This document shows positions 25,098 to 34,220 of a DNA stretch of 64,000 nt, piece after piece. The position numbers were made by a program, and so were the translations under genes. Origin of the DNA: Stenotrophomonas sp. SAU14A_NAIMI4_8 (lineage in GTDB: Bacteria > Pseudomonadota > Gammaproteobacteria > Xanthomonadales > Xanthomonadaceae); NCBI RefSeq assembly GCF_003086695.1, contig NZ_CP025999.1, positions 2,335,680 to 2,399,679 of the forward strand. Direction: 5' to 3'. Position 1 is the stretch's first letter. Each line of letters starts with the position of its first letter. The notes below the pieces were generated by a model. That model had not been told where the DNA came from. It made no database searches and saw nothing but the letters and a program-made list of their open reading frames with translations.

Positions 25098-28000
25098 TCA
25101 CGCTTCGTCCCGCAGGCCATCGCGATAGGCTTCGATCAGATGGCGCAGATCGGACAGCAGCGCGATGCGTTCGTGTTCCGGCAGCGCCTGTCCTTCGCGC
25201 AGCAAGCGCTCGGCATCGCCGAAGCGGGCGCCAAGCGGCTTTTCCCCCATCATCAGCAGTACGCCCTTCAGCGCATGCAGCTGTTCCAGCAACGCCGCGT
25301 CGTCGCGGCGCTCGCCTGTGGCCTGCATCCTGTCGAGGTCGCGGGTACTGGTTTCCACGAATAGTGCACGCAGCTTGTGCGGCTTGTCCTTTCCTGCGAC
25401 AGCGCACAGCCGTGGCGACGATGCTGGCGCCTGCAGGTAGCGGTCCAGCATCGCCTGCAGCCGGGCAAGGTCCAGTGGCTTCAGCAGCAGGTCGTCGATG
25501 CCCGCCGCGCGACAGCGTTCGCGTTCACTGGCCAGCGCAGTAGCCGTTACGGCCAGGATCGGCAGCGTTTCGCCGCGACCCCGCAGCGCCCGTGCAAGCT
25601 GGTAGCCATCAAGGACCGGCATGTTGATGTCGGTCATCACGATATCCCATAGTCCGGATCGCCAGTCAGTCAGAGCCACCTGCCCGTTTTCCATCGCATC
25701 GACCTGGCAGTCCAGCTCCTCCAGCTGCTGCTGGATCAGTTCCCGATTGACCGGGTTGTCCTCCACCAGAAGAACGCGGCCCCTCGTGCGGCGTGCTCCG
25801 GCCTGCGGCACCGCACCGTGCGTCCGCAGCACGGGCATCCCATCCCCGCGCAGCGCCTGCAGCAGTGCCGGACTGGCGTAGCAGGAGACGTGCACCGCAT
25901 CATCGCGTTGCTCAGGCGACAACGGTCCCCTGGGATAGGCTCGCAGTACCCTGGCATAGCTGGGCAGTACCGCCAGCTCTTCATCCTCGGTCCAGGCCCG
26001 GCGCTCGCCGACGATCACCAGCGCGGCCCCCGCGGCGCCATCCGCAGGCCGCTCGATCACCGTCACCTCGGCGCCCCAGCGGTGCAGCAACTGCCCTATC
26101 TCCTGCCGCCACTCCTGCGCCGACGACAGCAGGGAAATGCGGCAGCCGGACAGCGGCTGGTCCGGCGCCGCCGCAACCGTTGAACGCTGAACGGGGACGT
26201 CAAGAGTGAACACGCTACCCACGCCCAAGGTGCTCTGCACATGGATGCTGCCGCCGAGCAGCTGCGCCAGCTGCCGGCACAACGCCAGCCCAAGCCCGCT
26301 GCCGCCATAGCGGCGGGACACGCTGGCATCACCCTGCTGGAAAGGTCGAAACAGCGAGGCGACCTGTTCTTCTGAAAGGCCAATGCCCGAATCGATCACC
26401 TGCAAGCGCAGCTGCCGTTCCCCGCCTGCTCCACCAGCATCCTCGGCGCGCAGGGTGATGCGACCGGATGCGGTGAACTTCACCGCATTGCTCAGAAGAT
26501 TGTTGAGGATCTGGCGGATACGATGCACGTCGCCGATGAAGACCTCATCCAGCGCGGGATCAATGGCGAAGTACAGCTTTACGTCCTTGCGCTGGGCCTC
26601 CGGGGCGTACAGCAGCGCAGCCTGTTCGATCAGCGCACGCAGCGCGAACGGCAGCGGATCGATATCGAGCTGCCCCGCTTCTATTTTGGAAAAGTCCAGC
26701 ACGTCGCTGATGATCGCCATCAGTGAATCGGCCGACAGACGAATCCGCTGCAGGCGCTCGTGCTGGTCCGGCTGCAGCGGCGAACGGGCCAGCAGCTCAA
26801 GATGTCCCAGCACGCCATTGAGCGGCGTGCGGATCTCATGGCTCATCGTCGCCACGAACGCGGTCTTGGCGCGGCTGGCTGCCTCGGCCGCTTCGCGCGC
26901 GCGCTCCGAATCCTGCCGCGCCTGCTGCAGCGTTTGCTGAAGCTCGACCTGCGCGGTGGCATCGCGCATCGCGCACACCCAGACGGCCTGGTCGCGGTAG
27001 CTGGCTGCCGCCAGGGCGACCTGCAGCTGGCGGGCGTCGTTGGTACCGGCGTCGAGCGCCCAGTTGAATTCACCGCCACGGGCCGGCAGCAGCCCGCGCG
27101 CGTGCGCGACCAGTTGGGCATAGAGCTCCGGCACGGCTGCTTCCTGGCCGGATTCGCCGACCAGTTCGCGCGCCACCTGGTTCTGCAGCAGTGCGGCACC
27201 ATCACGGCGGCGCAGCAGCGCCAAGCCAACCGGCGCGGTACCAATGATGGCCTGGCTCAGCGCTTCGCTCTCATATACCCGCGAGGCATCGGCCAGCGCC
27301 GGTGCGAAGACGCGACGGTCCATCCGCCACAGCAGCATCCACAGTGCAGCCAGGATCAGCAGTGCGGTGAACACCCGCAGCAGGATCGCCGCGTGCTGCT
27401 CGCGCCACAGGTCCGCCCAGCCGTACAGATGCGTAAGGCGCCAATCCACCCCGCGCAGTGGACCGCTGACCAGGAACCATCCATCGTGGTACTGGCGCTG
27501 CCCAGCGGCGGACGACGCATCCGACAGCGCTGCAGCCAGCGTTGCGGGTGACTGCGCGAGCGGACCGCCTGCCATCACCACGCGCCCGTCACCGGTGGTC
27601 ACCAGGTAACTGCCAGGATCGGTAGCCTCCAGTCGTTCCTTGAGGTTGTCGATGGATTCGAACACCACGCGCCGGAAGTACGGCACGTCGGCGCGGGCCA
27701 TCGTCATCACGCCGATCAGTGCCGGTTGACCGTTTAGTGGATTGTCACCGAGGAATGACACCAGGCGGCGCCCCTGCGCGGCGCTCGCCACCGGGCCCGG
27801 CGCGGGCGTCCGATCACCCACCGAGGCTTCCATCTGCATCAGCTTCTCGAACGCTTGGGCACGGGTCGGCACACGCAGGGTCTGCAGCAGCTGGGCCTCG
27901 TCGATCACACCGGCTACGGCCAGCAGCCGCCCCTTGGGCTCATACGCGTACATGATGATCGGCCCCTGCGTCTGCAAGGCAGTGATGGTCCCGGCCGTAT

Positions 28001-28454
28001 AGGCCGAATACTCGTGCAGCATGCCCAGGTAGGCTTCGAGCTCGCCTGCCGGCATCGGCTGTGCGGTATTGCCAAGTACCAGCCACGGCACCGACGCTCG
28101 TCCTTCGGCGCGTACCACCAGCTGTTGTCCCTGCGCGTGGAAAGAGGGCAGCAACGGCGCGCCCAGTCGCCGCAGCTCGTCGCGCTGGTCCGTCCACAAG
28201 GCGTCGTTGGCATTGATGCTGTTGGCATAGGCACGGTCGCGCTGGGACAGGAAGTAATCCAGTGCCGACTGCGCCTCCTGGAAGGTCTGCCGCTCGCGTG
28301 AATGGAAGGCGCCGATGCCACCGACGAGACTGGCTACGGCCGTCAGCACGATCAGGATGCTGATCAGGCCGCCCCCGCCGAACAGCAGGCGTCGCTGCAG
28401 CCTGCGCAGTGCGTCGATCTGGTTGCTGTTCGCTGCAGGCACGGCCGGAAGCAT
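25098..28454 (-). CDS. unorthodox hybrid sensor kinase (HisKA-HATPase-REC-Hpt)
   Basis: About 1118 residues from ATG 28454. Membrane segments near residues 25-48 and 358-378 enclose a 310-residue periplasmic sensor of unknown fold. A PAS-like region follows, then the phosphoacceptor box [10 protein letters not shown] with His539, the ATPase (N box NNLLSNAVKF; G boxes DSGIGLS and GSGLGLALCR), a degenerate receiver-like region, a true receiver (VLLVEDNPVNREL, Asp941 in VMTDINMP) and an Hpt domain (His1060 in QLHALKG). Full BvgS/RcsC-like phosphorelay that should hand phosphate to an RcsB-type regulator; both adjacent regulators qualify. It is downstream of a second kinase gene (46 nt gap). Confidence 0.92.
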   Translation of the reverse strand: MLPAVPAANSNQIDALRRLQRRLLFGGGGLISILIVLTAVASLVGGIGAFHSRERQTFQEAQSALDYFLSQRDRAYANSINANDALWTDQRDELRRLGAPLLPSFHAQGQQLVVRAEGRASVPWLVLGNTAQPMPAGELEAYLGMLHEYSAYTAGTITALQTQGPIIMYAYEPKGRLLAVAGVIDEAQLLQTLRVPTRAQAFEKLMQMEASVGDRTPAPGPVASAAQGRRLVSFLGDNPLNGQPALIGVMTMARADVPYFRRVVFESIDNLKERLEATDPGSYLVTTGDGRVVMAGGPLAQSPATLAAALSDASSAAGQRQYHDGWFLVSGPLRGVDWRLTHLYGWADLWREQHAAILLRVFTALLILAALWMLLWRMDRRVFAPALADASRVYESEALSQAIIGTAPVGLALLRRRDGAALLQNQVARELVGESGQEAAVPELYAQLVAHARGLLPARGGEFNWALDAGTNDARQLQVALAAASYRDQAVWVCAMRDATAQVELQQTLQQARQDSERAREAAEAASRAKTAFVATMSHEIRTPLNGVLGHLELLARSPLQPDQHERLQRIRLSADSLMAIISDVLDFSKIEAGQLDIDPLPFALRALIEQAALLYAPEAQRKDVKLYFAIDPALDEVFIGDVHRIRQILNNLLSNAVKFTASGRITLRAEDAGGAGGERQLRLQVIDSGIGLSEEQVASLFRPFQQGDASVSRRYGGSGLGLALCRQLAQLLGGSIHVQSTLGVGSVFTLDVPVQRSTVAAAPDQPLSGCRISLLSSAQEWRQEIGQLLHRWGAEVTVIERPADGAAGAALVIVGERRAWTEDEELAVLPSYARVLRAYPRGPLSPEQRDDAVHVSCYASPALLQALRGDGMPVLRTHGAVPQAGARRTRGRVLLVEDNPVNRELIQQQLEELDCQVDAMENGQVALTDWRSGLWDIVMTDINMPVLDGYQLARALRGRGETLPILAVTATALASERERCRAAGIDDLLLKPLDLARLQAMLDRYLQAPASSPRLCAVAGKDKPHKLRALFVETSTRDLDRMQATGERRDDAALLEQLHALKGVLLMMGEKPLGARFGDAERLLREGQALPEHERIALLSDLRHLIEAYRDGLRDEA

Positions 28455-28500
28455 GGAGATTCCCCTTGAATGAAGTCGTGCGGTGTCGCCCGCGATGAAT

Positions 28501-31185
28501 CTAGTCCAAGCCCTGCCCGACCGCCAGCAGCCGCTGCCCTGGTCGGGCCGGTGCCTGCAGCGCCTGCAGCAGCGACTCGCCGGAATAGCAGGATACCCGC
28601 CACGTGGATCCCCGCCGCTGCGCTCGCAGGGGGCCATTGGCACTCACCCGGACCACGCAGCGCCCGTCCTCGACGGCGGCGGGCAGTTCCCGACCTGGCC
28701 CCCGCTCGAACAGCACCAGCGGCGTAGCCGCATCGACATCGTGCTGGGCCAGCAGCGCGGGATCATCGAACACCTGCACATGGGCGCCCCATGCCTGCAG
28801 GCGTCGGCTCAGTTCCTCGCTCCAGCCGGCCGCCGCCGAGACGAGTACCACGCTGCGTCCTGCAAGCGGCCGAGGCGCGGCGCCAGCCACACGCCCCACC
28901 GGTACCGCGAAGGTGAACACGCTGCCGACCGCAGGCGTGCTGCGCGCATGGATCTCCCCGCCTAGCCGCATGCACAGTTCGCGGCACAGCGACAGCCCCA
29001 GGCCGGACCCACCGAAGCGGCTGATGATGCTGGCATCGGCCTGCACGTAGGGCTGGAACAATCGCTCCAGCTGCAACGGGTCCAAACCGATACCTGAGTC
29101 AGCCACCTCCACCTGCAGCAACAGTGTTTCGCCCTGAAGTTCCACCCGCGCACGCAGCGCGATGCGGCCGGACAGGGTGAACTTCACTGCATTGCTGACC
29201 AGGTTGCGCAATACCTGCTCGATGCGCGCCTGCGGGCCTTCCACCTGGGCAGGCACGGACGCATCCACTGACAGGTCCATCACCAGTCCCTTGGCTTCGG
29301 CCAGCGGCGCGAACAGCAGGGCAACCCGTTCCAGCAGGACGATCGGCTCAAACGTTTCGGTGTGCAGCTCCAGCTGGCCCGCCTCTGCACGGGAGTAATC
29401 CAGCACGTCGTTGATGATCTGCAACAGCGAGTCGGCCGATTGGTTGATGCGACGCAGTCGGGCCTGTTGATCCTCATCGAGCGAGGAGCGGCCCAGCAGT
29501 TCCAGGTGTCCAAGGATGCCGTGCAGTGGCGTGCGGATTTCGTGGCTCATCGTCGCCAGGAAGATGCCCTTGGCCTGGCTTGCCGCTTCGGCCGCCTGGC
29601 GTGCCTGCGCCTGCTGCTGCTCAAGCTCCACTCGCGCACTGAGATCGCGCAGTGCGCACAGCAGTACGCTGCGCCCCTGGTAGGTGGCGCCCACCGCACC
29701 CACCAGCAGTTGCTGGCCGGGTGATGTATCGTTTGCCGGAACAGGCAGCTCGAACTCCACCGGCGCCTGGAACGTGCCGGCGCCCGATTCGTGCTCGGAT
29801 GCCAGCTGCACCAGTTGCAGGTACAGCGGCATGCCGCTGCGCTCAGCCGCGGCCGCATAGTGGCGCATCAGCTCGTTCTGCAGGACAGGACGGGCCTCGC
29901 CGCGGTCGATCAGGCACAGGCCCACCGGCGACAACTGGATGAGGGAACGGCTGAGCTGCTCTCCCTGGTAGACCCGCGCGGCACGCGCCAGCGCCGGGCC
30001 GAATACACGCCAGTGCAGCCAGGCAAGCAACGTCCAGAGGCCCAGCAGCAACCCACCTCCCAGCGCGGCAGCCACACCATACAGTCGCCGGCCATCATGA
30101 GCGATGTCGCCCACGCAATAGGTGTTCACCAGCAGCCAGTCGGTGCCGGCGACACGCAGCGCCTGATAGAAGCGGAGCCCTCGCCGGAACGCCACCACGG
30201 CCCCATCACCCTGCCTGCCTGCGCGCAGTCCACGCACCGCATTAGCCAGTGGCAGTTCCGCCGCGTCCGCAGTACCCGCAACCACCCGGCCATCAGCGGC
30301 AACCACAAATGACGTGCCACGATCAGCAGCCATCATCACCCCTACCAGCCGGTCCGTGGGCTCCAGGGTCACGAAGGTACCGATTGCACCTGTCTTGTCG
30401 TGCGCTGAAAGCCGCACGGCGATCGAAGGTGCGGCGTACACGGGATCGCGCACCAGTGCGATCTGCATCGCACCATCGCCGCCCCGCGCAGCGGCGCCCG
30501 ACGCGTTCCCGGCATCTGCGGAGGACGAGGACAGCAATTGCAGTTGCTGGAACAATCCAGCGCGATGCTCGGCGCCGGTGGCCGCAAGCAGGCGCTGTTC
30601 GGTCAGGCCATCTCCAAGCACCAGGAACTGGTGGCTCGGGTCGAAGAAGAAACCGCTGGCAGCGGTATCCGCTTCCCCTTGCGGCGTGCTCAGCCTGCGG
30701 ATCACCGACAGCGAATGGGCCAACGTGAGATAGCGGTCGAGACGGGCAAGCGGCCAGGTCTCGGTCCCCACCCCCAACACCATCTGCGGAGCGCTCTCAG
30801 GCCCGGCGCTGACGATCATCCGCTGGCCGCCGGCCAGGTAGCGCTGCCGCTCTGCCAGTCGGGTAGCGGCGTCGCTGTCCGGACGATGTCGCCAGGCATA
30901 CTCGGCCATGTTCAGCATGCGCTGGTGGGCCGCGTCCGCCGCCACCAGATGCGCCTCGACAGCGGCATGGGTGCGCTGCAGCCCCTCCAGGCGACGTGTC
31001 TGGAAGCCGCTGGCATGCAGCAGCACCAACGCGACCACACCCGCAACGACGGCGAAGCTGAGCAGGCACCCGCCCCACAGCAGCACGCGGTGCTGGTATC
31101 GGCGCAGCGCACTGACATCGCAGTCTTCACCGTCGAAGGAGGCGCGTCCGCGCAACAGAGCTGGAAGGGAGGAAAACCAGTGCAT
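28501..31185 (-). CDS. sensor kinase paralogue lacking REC and Hpt domains
   Basis: An 894-residue kinase, first gene of the sensor operon. It shares the layout of its neighbour: a cytoplasmic start with the ALRRYQHR motif, membrane segment near residue 35-58, a long periplasmic region, second membrane segment near 360-380, PAS-like region and [10 protein letters not shown] with His548, and ATPase boxes ([27 protein letters not shown]). The C-terminus is a receiver-like fold ([28 protein letters not shown]) without the acidic pocket or a phosphoacceptor Asp, and it stops there. It may phosphorylate the receiver/Hpt of the neighbour in a heteromer, or act as a phosphatase or input subunit. The TM and family assignments are firm; the partnership is inference. 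Confidence 0.9.
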   Translation of the reverse strand: MHWFSSLPALLRGRASFDGEDCDVSALRRYQHRVLLWGGCLLSFAVVAGVVALVLLHASGFQTRRLEGLQRTHAAVEAHLVAADAAHQRMLNMAEYAWRHRPDSDAATRLAERQRYLAGGQRMIVSAGPESAPQMVLGVGTETWPLARLDRYLTLAHSLSVIRRLSTPQGEADTAASGFFFDPSHQFLVLGDGLTEQRLLAATGAEHRAGLFQQLQLLSSSSADAGNASGAAARGGDGAMQIALVRDPVYAAPSIAVRLSAHDKTGAIGTFVTLEPTDRLVGVMMAADRGTSFVVAADGRVVAGTADAAELPLANAVRGLRAGRQGDGAVVAFRRGLRFYQALRVAGTDWLLVNTYCVGDIAHDGRRLYGVAAALGGGLLLGLWTLLAWLHWRVFGPALARAARVYQGEQLSRSLIQLSPVGLCLIDRGEARPVLQNELMRHYAAAAERSGMPLYLQLVQLASEHESGAGTFQAPVEFELPVPANDTSPGQQLLVGAVGATYQGRSVLLCALRDLSARVELEQQQAQARQAAEAASQAKGIFLATMSHEIRTPLHGILGHLELLGRSSLDEDQQARLRRINQSADSLLQIINDVLDYSRAEAGQLELHTETFEPIVLLERVALLFAPLAEAKGLVMDLSVDASVPAQVEGPQARIEQVLRNLVSNAVKFTLSGRIALRARVELQGETLLLQVEVADSGIGLDPLQLERLFQPYVQADASIISRFGGSGLGLSLCRELCMRLGGEIHARSTPAVGSVFTFAVPVGRVAGAAPRPLAGRSVVLVSAAAGWSEELSRRLQAWGAHVQVFDDPALLAQHDVDAATPLVLFERGPGRELPAAVEDGRCVVRVSANGPLRAQRRGSTWRVSCYSGESLLQALQAPARPGQRLLAVGQGLD

Positions 31186-31545
31186 GGAAGGTGAAGCAGG
31201 CGCCAGCGACGCACCGCGTCGGGGCGGCGCGCTCGTGGAGGGCCGGTGGTGGGTTCACGAGGTTATCGGTGCTTTGACCTCCCTCCCCATAGGACACGGC
31301 TGAGTTCGATCCGCCACCACCGGACTGGCGGCCCTGCGGCCAGCAGAGGCGTCTATGGCAGAACGAAGCCGAGCACCACCAGCCCCGCCGCCCACACCAG
31401 GAGCGATCGCGGCGCGTTGCCGTAGACCGCGCACTTGTAGCGACGTAATGCAGCCGTCCGCCAGCGATCTGCTTGCTTGGCGCTTGTGACTGGCATGCCA
31501 GCGACGCTGTAGCGTGCAGCTAGTCCTTCCCAGGCTGATCGGGAG
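31186..31545. other. intergenic stretch without a recognisable gene
   Basis: About 360 bases between the start of the sensor operon and a SMAG pair. It should contain the sensor-operon promoter. I see no open frame with convincing start and composition, no hairpin with a T tract and no copy of the adhesin-type box. Confidence 0.5.
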
Positions 31546-31605
31546 GTAGAGTCGAGCTTGCTCGACTACCCCACGCGAAAATTCGTCGAGCAAGCTCGAC
31601 GCTAC
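31546..31605. repeat. SMAG/REP palindrome pair fused to a stop codon
   Basis: Inverted SMAG arms from GTAG at 31546 to CTAC ending at 31605. The terminal GTAG on the minus strand supplies the TAG stop (31604-31602) of the TetR gene. Confidence 0.9.
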
Positions 31606-32144
31606 GGCTTCGCCAACAACCCAGCAATGCGCTCGGCCACCTGCGCGCGCAGCGCCGGCTCCAGCTTGCCTTCATACATGGCTTCATAGATCCACAGCCC
31701 ATCGGCAGCCAGCCGCGCCACGAAATTGTCCAGCGCCGCAGGATCGTCGCTGCCGGCGGCCGGTGGCGCCGGCGCCCAGCGCTCCATCACCGGCGCCCAC
31801 GGGCGTTCACCGGCCTCCGGGTCCATCGATTCCAGCATGAACAACAGCTCGGCCCGCGTAGCACTCTGCGCTGAAACGCGCACGAACGTCTGGTAACGCT
31901 CCAGCGCACTGGCTTCTTCGGCGCGCTTGCCCAGCAGCACCTCCATCGACGCTTCCCACTGCTGCACCAGATGCTCGTCGATCCCACGCAGCAGCGCCTC
32001 GCGCGATGGAAAGTGGTACAGCAACCCGCCGCGGGTCAACTGCGCTTCGGCAGCCACCGATTCGAAGGTGACCGCGCGCACGCCCTCGCGATTGATGACG
32101 GCCACGGCCGCGTCGAGGATGCGTTGGCGCTTGCTGGTTCTCAT
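31602..32144 (-). CDS. TetR-family repressor of the adjacent efflux pump
   Basis: A 180-residue regulator with an N-terminal TetR helix-turn-helix (RILDAAVAVINREGVRAVTFESVAAEAQLTRGGLLYHFPSREAL). The C-terminal helical domain carries the FVARLAADGLWIYEAM pattern seen in TetR regulators of drug-efflux genes. It starts 5 nt after the stop of the DHA2 transporter gene on the same strand, so the two form an operon with the regulator second. The palindrome at 33711-33738 upstream of the transporter is its likely operator, giving autoregulation. The ligand is unknown. Its TAG stop lies inside a SMAG element. Confidence 0.92.
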   Translation of the reverse strand: MRTSKRQRILDAAVAVINREGVRAVTFESVAAEAQLTRGGLLYHFPSREALLRGIDEHLVQQWEASMEVLLGKRAEEASALERYQTFVRVSAQSATRAELLFMLESMDPEAGERPWAPVMERWAPAPPAAGSDDPAALDNFVARLAADGLWIYEAMYEGKLEPALRAQVAERIAGLLAKP

Positions 32145-32149
32145 TCGCG

Positions 32150-33679
32150 CTACTTTACGCGATCAGCCGCGGCCTCGCGGCTGCCGGCGCGGCCACGCAG
32201 CAGTCGGCCGGTGATGATCGCGCCGACCGCCAGCACCACGGCCACCACCCACAGCACGATGCGGTAGCTGCGGTCGTAGGCCGCCGTGGCCTGCGCGAAC
32301 CAGGCCTCCGGCCCGCTCTGTCGGGCCACATGCACAGCCTGCACGAAGCCCTCCCGAGCAGCATCGGGCAGCCCCCTCGCCGGCAGGAACGCGCCGTACA
32401 GGGCCGCGCTCAGGCTGCCCAGCAGGGCCACCGCCAGCAGGCCGCCGAACTCGTAGGACACCTCTTCCACCGACGATGCCATGCCGGCACGGTGGGCCGG
32501 CACGTTGTTGAGGATCGCCGCCGACGCCACCGAGATTGCCGCACCCATGCCGAAACCGGTGATGGCCATACCGGCGATCACCCAGCCCAGCCCCAGCGGG
32601 AAGCCGAACGCGACCACCGCCACACCCACCGCACCAATGCCCAGACCACCTGCGATCAGCGGCCGCAGGCCCAGCCGATGCACCAGGCTGCCGCCCAGCA
32701 GGGCACTGGGCAGGCTGCCGAGCGCGGCCACCGACACCAGCAGCCCCGCATGCAACGGGCTGAAGCCGGCCACCAGCTGGAAGCGCTGGGTGGTGACCAG
32801 CTGCAGGCCGGCCAGCGCAAACAGCGTGAAAACCGCCGACAAGGTGCCGGCCAGGAACGCCGGGTTCTGGAACACGCTGAAATCCAGCAAGGGGTACGGC
32901 AGTCGACGCTGTCTGCGCACGAACGCGTAGCCGGCTACCGCGGCCAGCAGCAGCGCCGCGGCGCCCACGGCATAGGCCGGCGGCGCGGCAATCCACGACT
33001 TGATCGCCAACACCAGGCCCGACAGCGCGGCCAGCGCCAGCAGCGACGACCACAGATCCCACGGGCGCGAGTGATCGCGCTGGCCCTCAGGCGCCAGCAC
33101 AAGCGTGGCCACGAAAGCGACCACGACCACCGGCACGTTCACCAGGAACACCGAACCCCACCAGAAATGCTGCAGAAGCCAGCCACCGATGATCGGCCCC
33201 AGCGCCGCACCCACCAGCGACACCGAGCCCCAGATCGCAATGGCCATCGTGCGCTCGCGCGGGTCGTGGAAGCTGAGCCCGATCAGCGCCAGGGTGGCCG
33301 GCATCATCGCCGCCGCGCCCACCGCCAGCAGCGCCCGCGCGGCGATCAACTGTGCGGCGCTGCCCGCATAGGCGGCCACGATCGAGGCCAGCCCGAATAC
33401 CACCAGCCCGATCAGGAACATGCGGCGGTGGCCGATGCGGTCGCCCAGCGTACCGGCGCCCAGCAGCAGGCCCGCCATCACCAGCGGATAGGCATTGATG
33501 ATCCACAGCGCCTGCGCCGGCGTGGCCGCCAGCGCCTCGCTCAGGGTGGGCAGCGCGGTGTACAGCACCGAATTGTCCAGGGTGACCAGCAACAGGCCTG
33601 CGGCCACGGTGAACAGCAGCGCCCAGCGCCGGGCACGCGACAGGGCCGGGGCACCGGCCAGAGACTGGGAAACCGCCAT
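32150..33679 (-). CDS. DHA2-family multidrug efflux MFS transporter
   Basis: About 509 residues from ATG 33679, with 14 predicted membrane segments, as usual for the drug:proton antiporter-2 family. Motif C (GAALGPIIGGWLLQHFWWGSVFLVNVP), motif A (GTLGDRIGHRRMFLIG) and the N-terminal D1 motif LDNSVLYTALPTLSEAL are clear; the last is typical of SmvA/QacA-like pumps. It probably exports cationic biocides or antibiotics from the cytoplasm. An in-frame GTG upstream (33754) would place the operator inside the coding region and is rejected. TetR-controlled. Confidence 0.93.
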   Translation of the reverse strand: MAVSQSLAGAPALSRARRWALLFTVAAGLLLVTLDNSVLYTALPTLSEALAATPAQALWIINAYPLVMAGLLLGAGTLGDRIGHRRMFLIGLVVFGLASIVAAYAGSAAQLIAARALLAVGAAAMMPATLALIGLSFHDPRERTMAIAIWGSVSLVGAALGPIIGGWLLQHFWWGSVFLVNVPVVVVAFVATLVLAPEGQRDHSRPWDLWSSLLALAALSGLVLAIKSWIAAPPAYAVGAAALLLAAVAGYAFVRRQRRLPYPLLDFSVFQNPAFLAGTLSAVFTLFALAGLQLVTTQRFQLVAGFSPLHAGLLVSVAALGSLPSALLGGSLVHRLGLRPLIAGGLGIGAVGVAVVAFGFPLGLGWVIAGMAITGFGMGAAISVASAAILNNVPAHRAGMASSVEEVSYEFGGLLAVALLGSLSAALYGAFLPARGLPDAAREGFVQAVHVARQSGPEAWFAQATAAYDRSYRIVLWVVAVVLAVGAIITGRLLRGRAGSREAAADRVK

Positions 33680-33710
33680 GGAACACGCCCGCAAGGAGAA
33701 TTGACGGCCA

Positions 33711-33738
33711 TAACTATACAGGACGTCCGGTATAGTTA
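33711..33738. promoter_or_regulatory. TetR-type operator palindrome
   Basis: A 28-bp inverted repeat with outer arms TAACTATAC and GTATAGTTA (perfect) and an inner GGACGTCC palindrome; only one base pair is unmatched. It lies 32 nt upstream of the efflux ATG and includes TATAGT-like -10 sequence, so repressor binding would block the promoter. The size and symmetry fit a TetR-family site. Confidence 0.8.
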
Positions 33739-33765
33739 GATGAACCCAACCCACCCCTGGGCCCC

Positions 33766-33968
33766 GTAGAGTCGAGCTTGCTCGACTGCTCCGCGCTCTT
33801 CGTAGAGTCGAGCTTGCTCGACTGCTCCGCGCTCTTCGTAGAGTCGAGCTTGCTCGACTGCTTCGCGCCCTTCGTAGAGTCGAGCTTGCTCGACTGCTTC
33901 GCGCCCTTCGTAGAGTCGAGCTTGCTCGACTGCTCCTGCCAAAAGCAGTCGAGCAAGCTCGACTCTAC
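33766..33968. repeat. SMAG tandem array, five direct copies plus one inverted
   Basis: The head GTAGAGTCGAGCTTGCTCGA recurs at 33766, 33802, 33838, 33874 and 33910 with an exact 36-nt period. The spacers are two variants (CTCCGCGCTCTT twice and CTTCGCGCCCTT twice). A mirrored arm closes the array at 33968, so the last direct copy and the inverted one form a normal SMAG hairpin. Frames through it translate into repeated peptides but are not genes. Confidence 0.95.
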
Positions 33969-33969
33969 G

Positions 33970-34215
33970 ACGCCTCGTTTCCGATCATCGCCGCCCGACA
34001 CGTCACGACACCTCGTTTCCGATCATCGCCGCGCCCGACACGTCACGACGCCCCGTTTCCCATCATCGCAACGCCCGAAAGGTCGCGGCACCGCGTTTTC
34101 CCATCATCGCGTCGCCCGAACGGTCGCCGCACCCCAATCCCCACCATCGCGACGCCCCAAAGATCATCGCACCTCGATCCACATCATCTCGGCCCTCAAC
34201 AGGTCACCACACACC
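33970..34215. repeat. degenerate ~40-bp tandem repeat, six units
   Basis: Six units start near 33973, 34011, 34051, 34091, 34132 and 34172 (period 38-41). Each has a C-rich lead (CCTCGTTTCC in units 1 and 2), an ATCATCGC-like core and a GCCCGA..GTC segment. Similarity decays from left to right. It is distinct from the adjacent SMAG array and has no obvious protein-coding role. It separates the efflux promoter from the end of the zinc-uptake operon. Confidence 0.7.
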
Positions 34216-34220
34216 CCACC

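Noticed and set aside
33766..33968. CRISPR-like array
   Set aside because: Regular 36-nt period, but the spacers are nearly identical 12-16 nt segments, the repeat is a known REP palindrome and no cas gene is present.
33714..34001. Repetitive minus-strand peptide with tandem SSKLDSTKGAKQ units
   Set aside because: It is simply translation of the SMAG array; the opposite strand and other frames are equally open.
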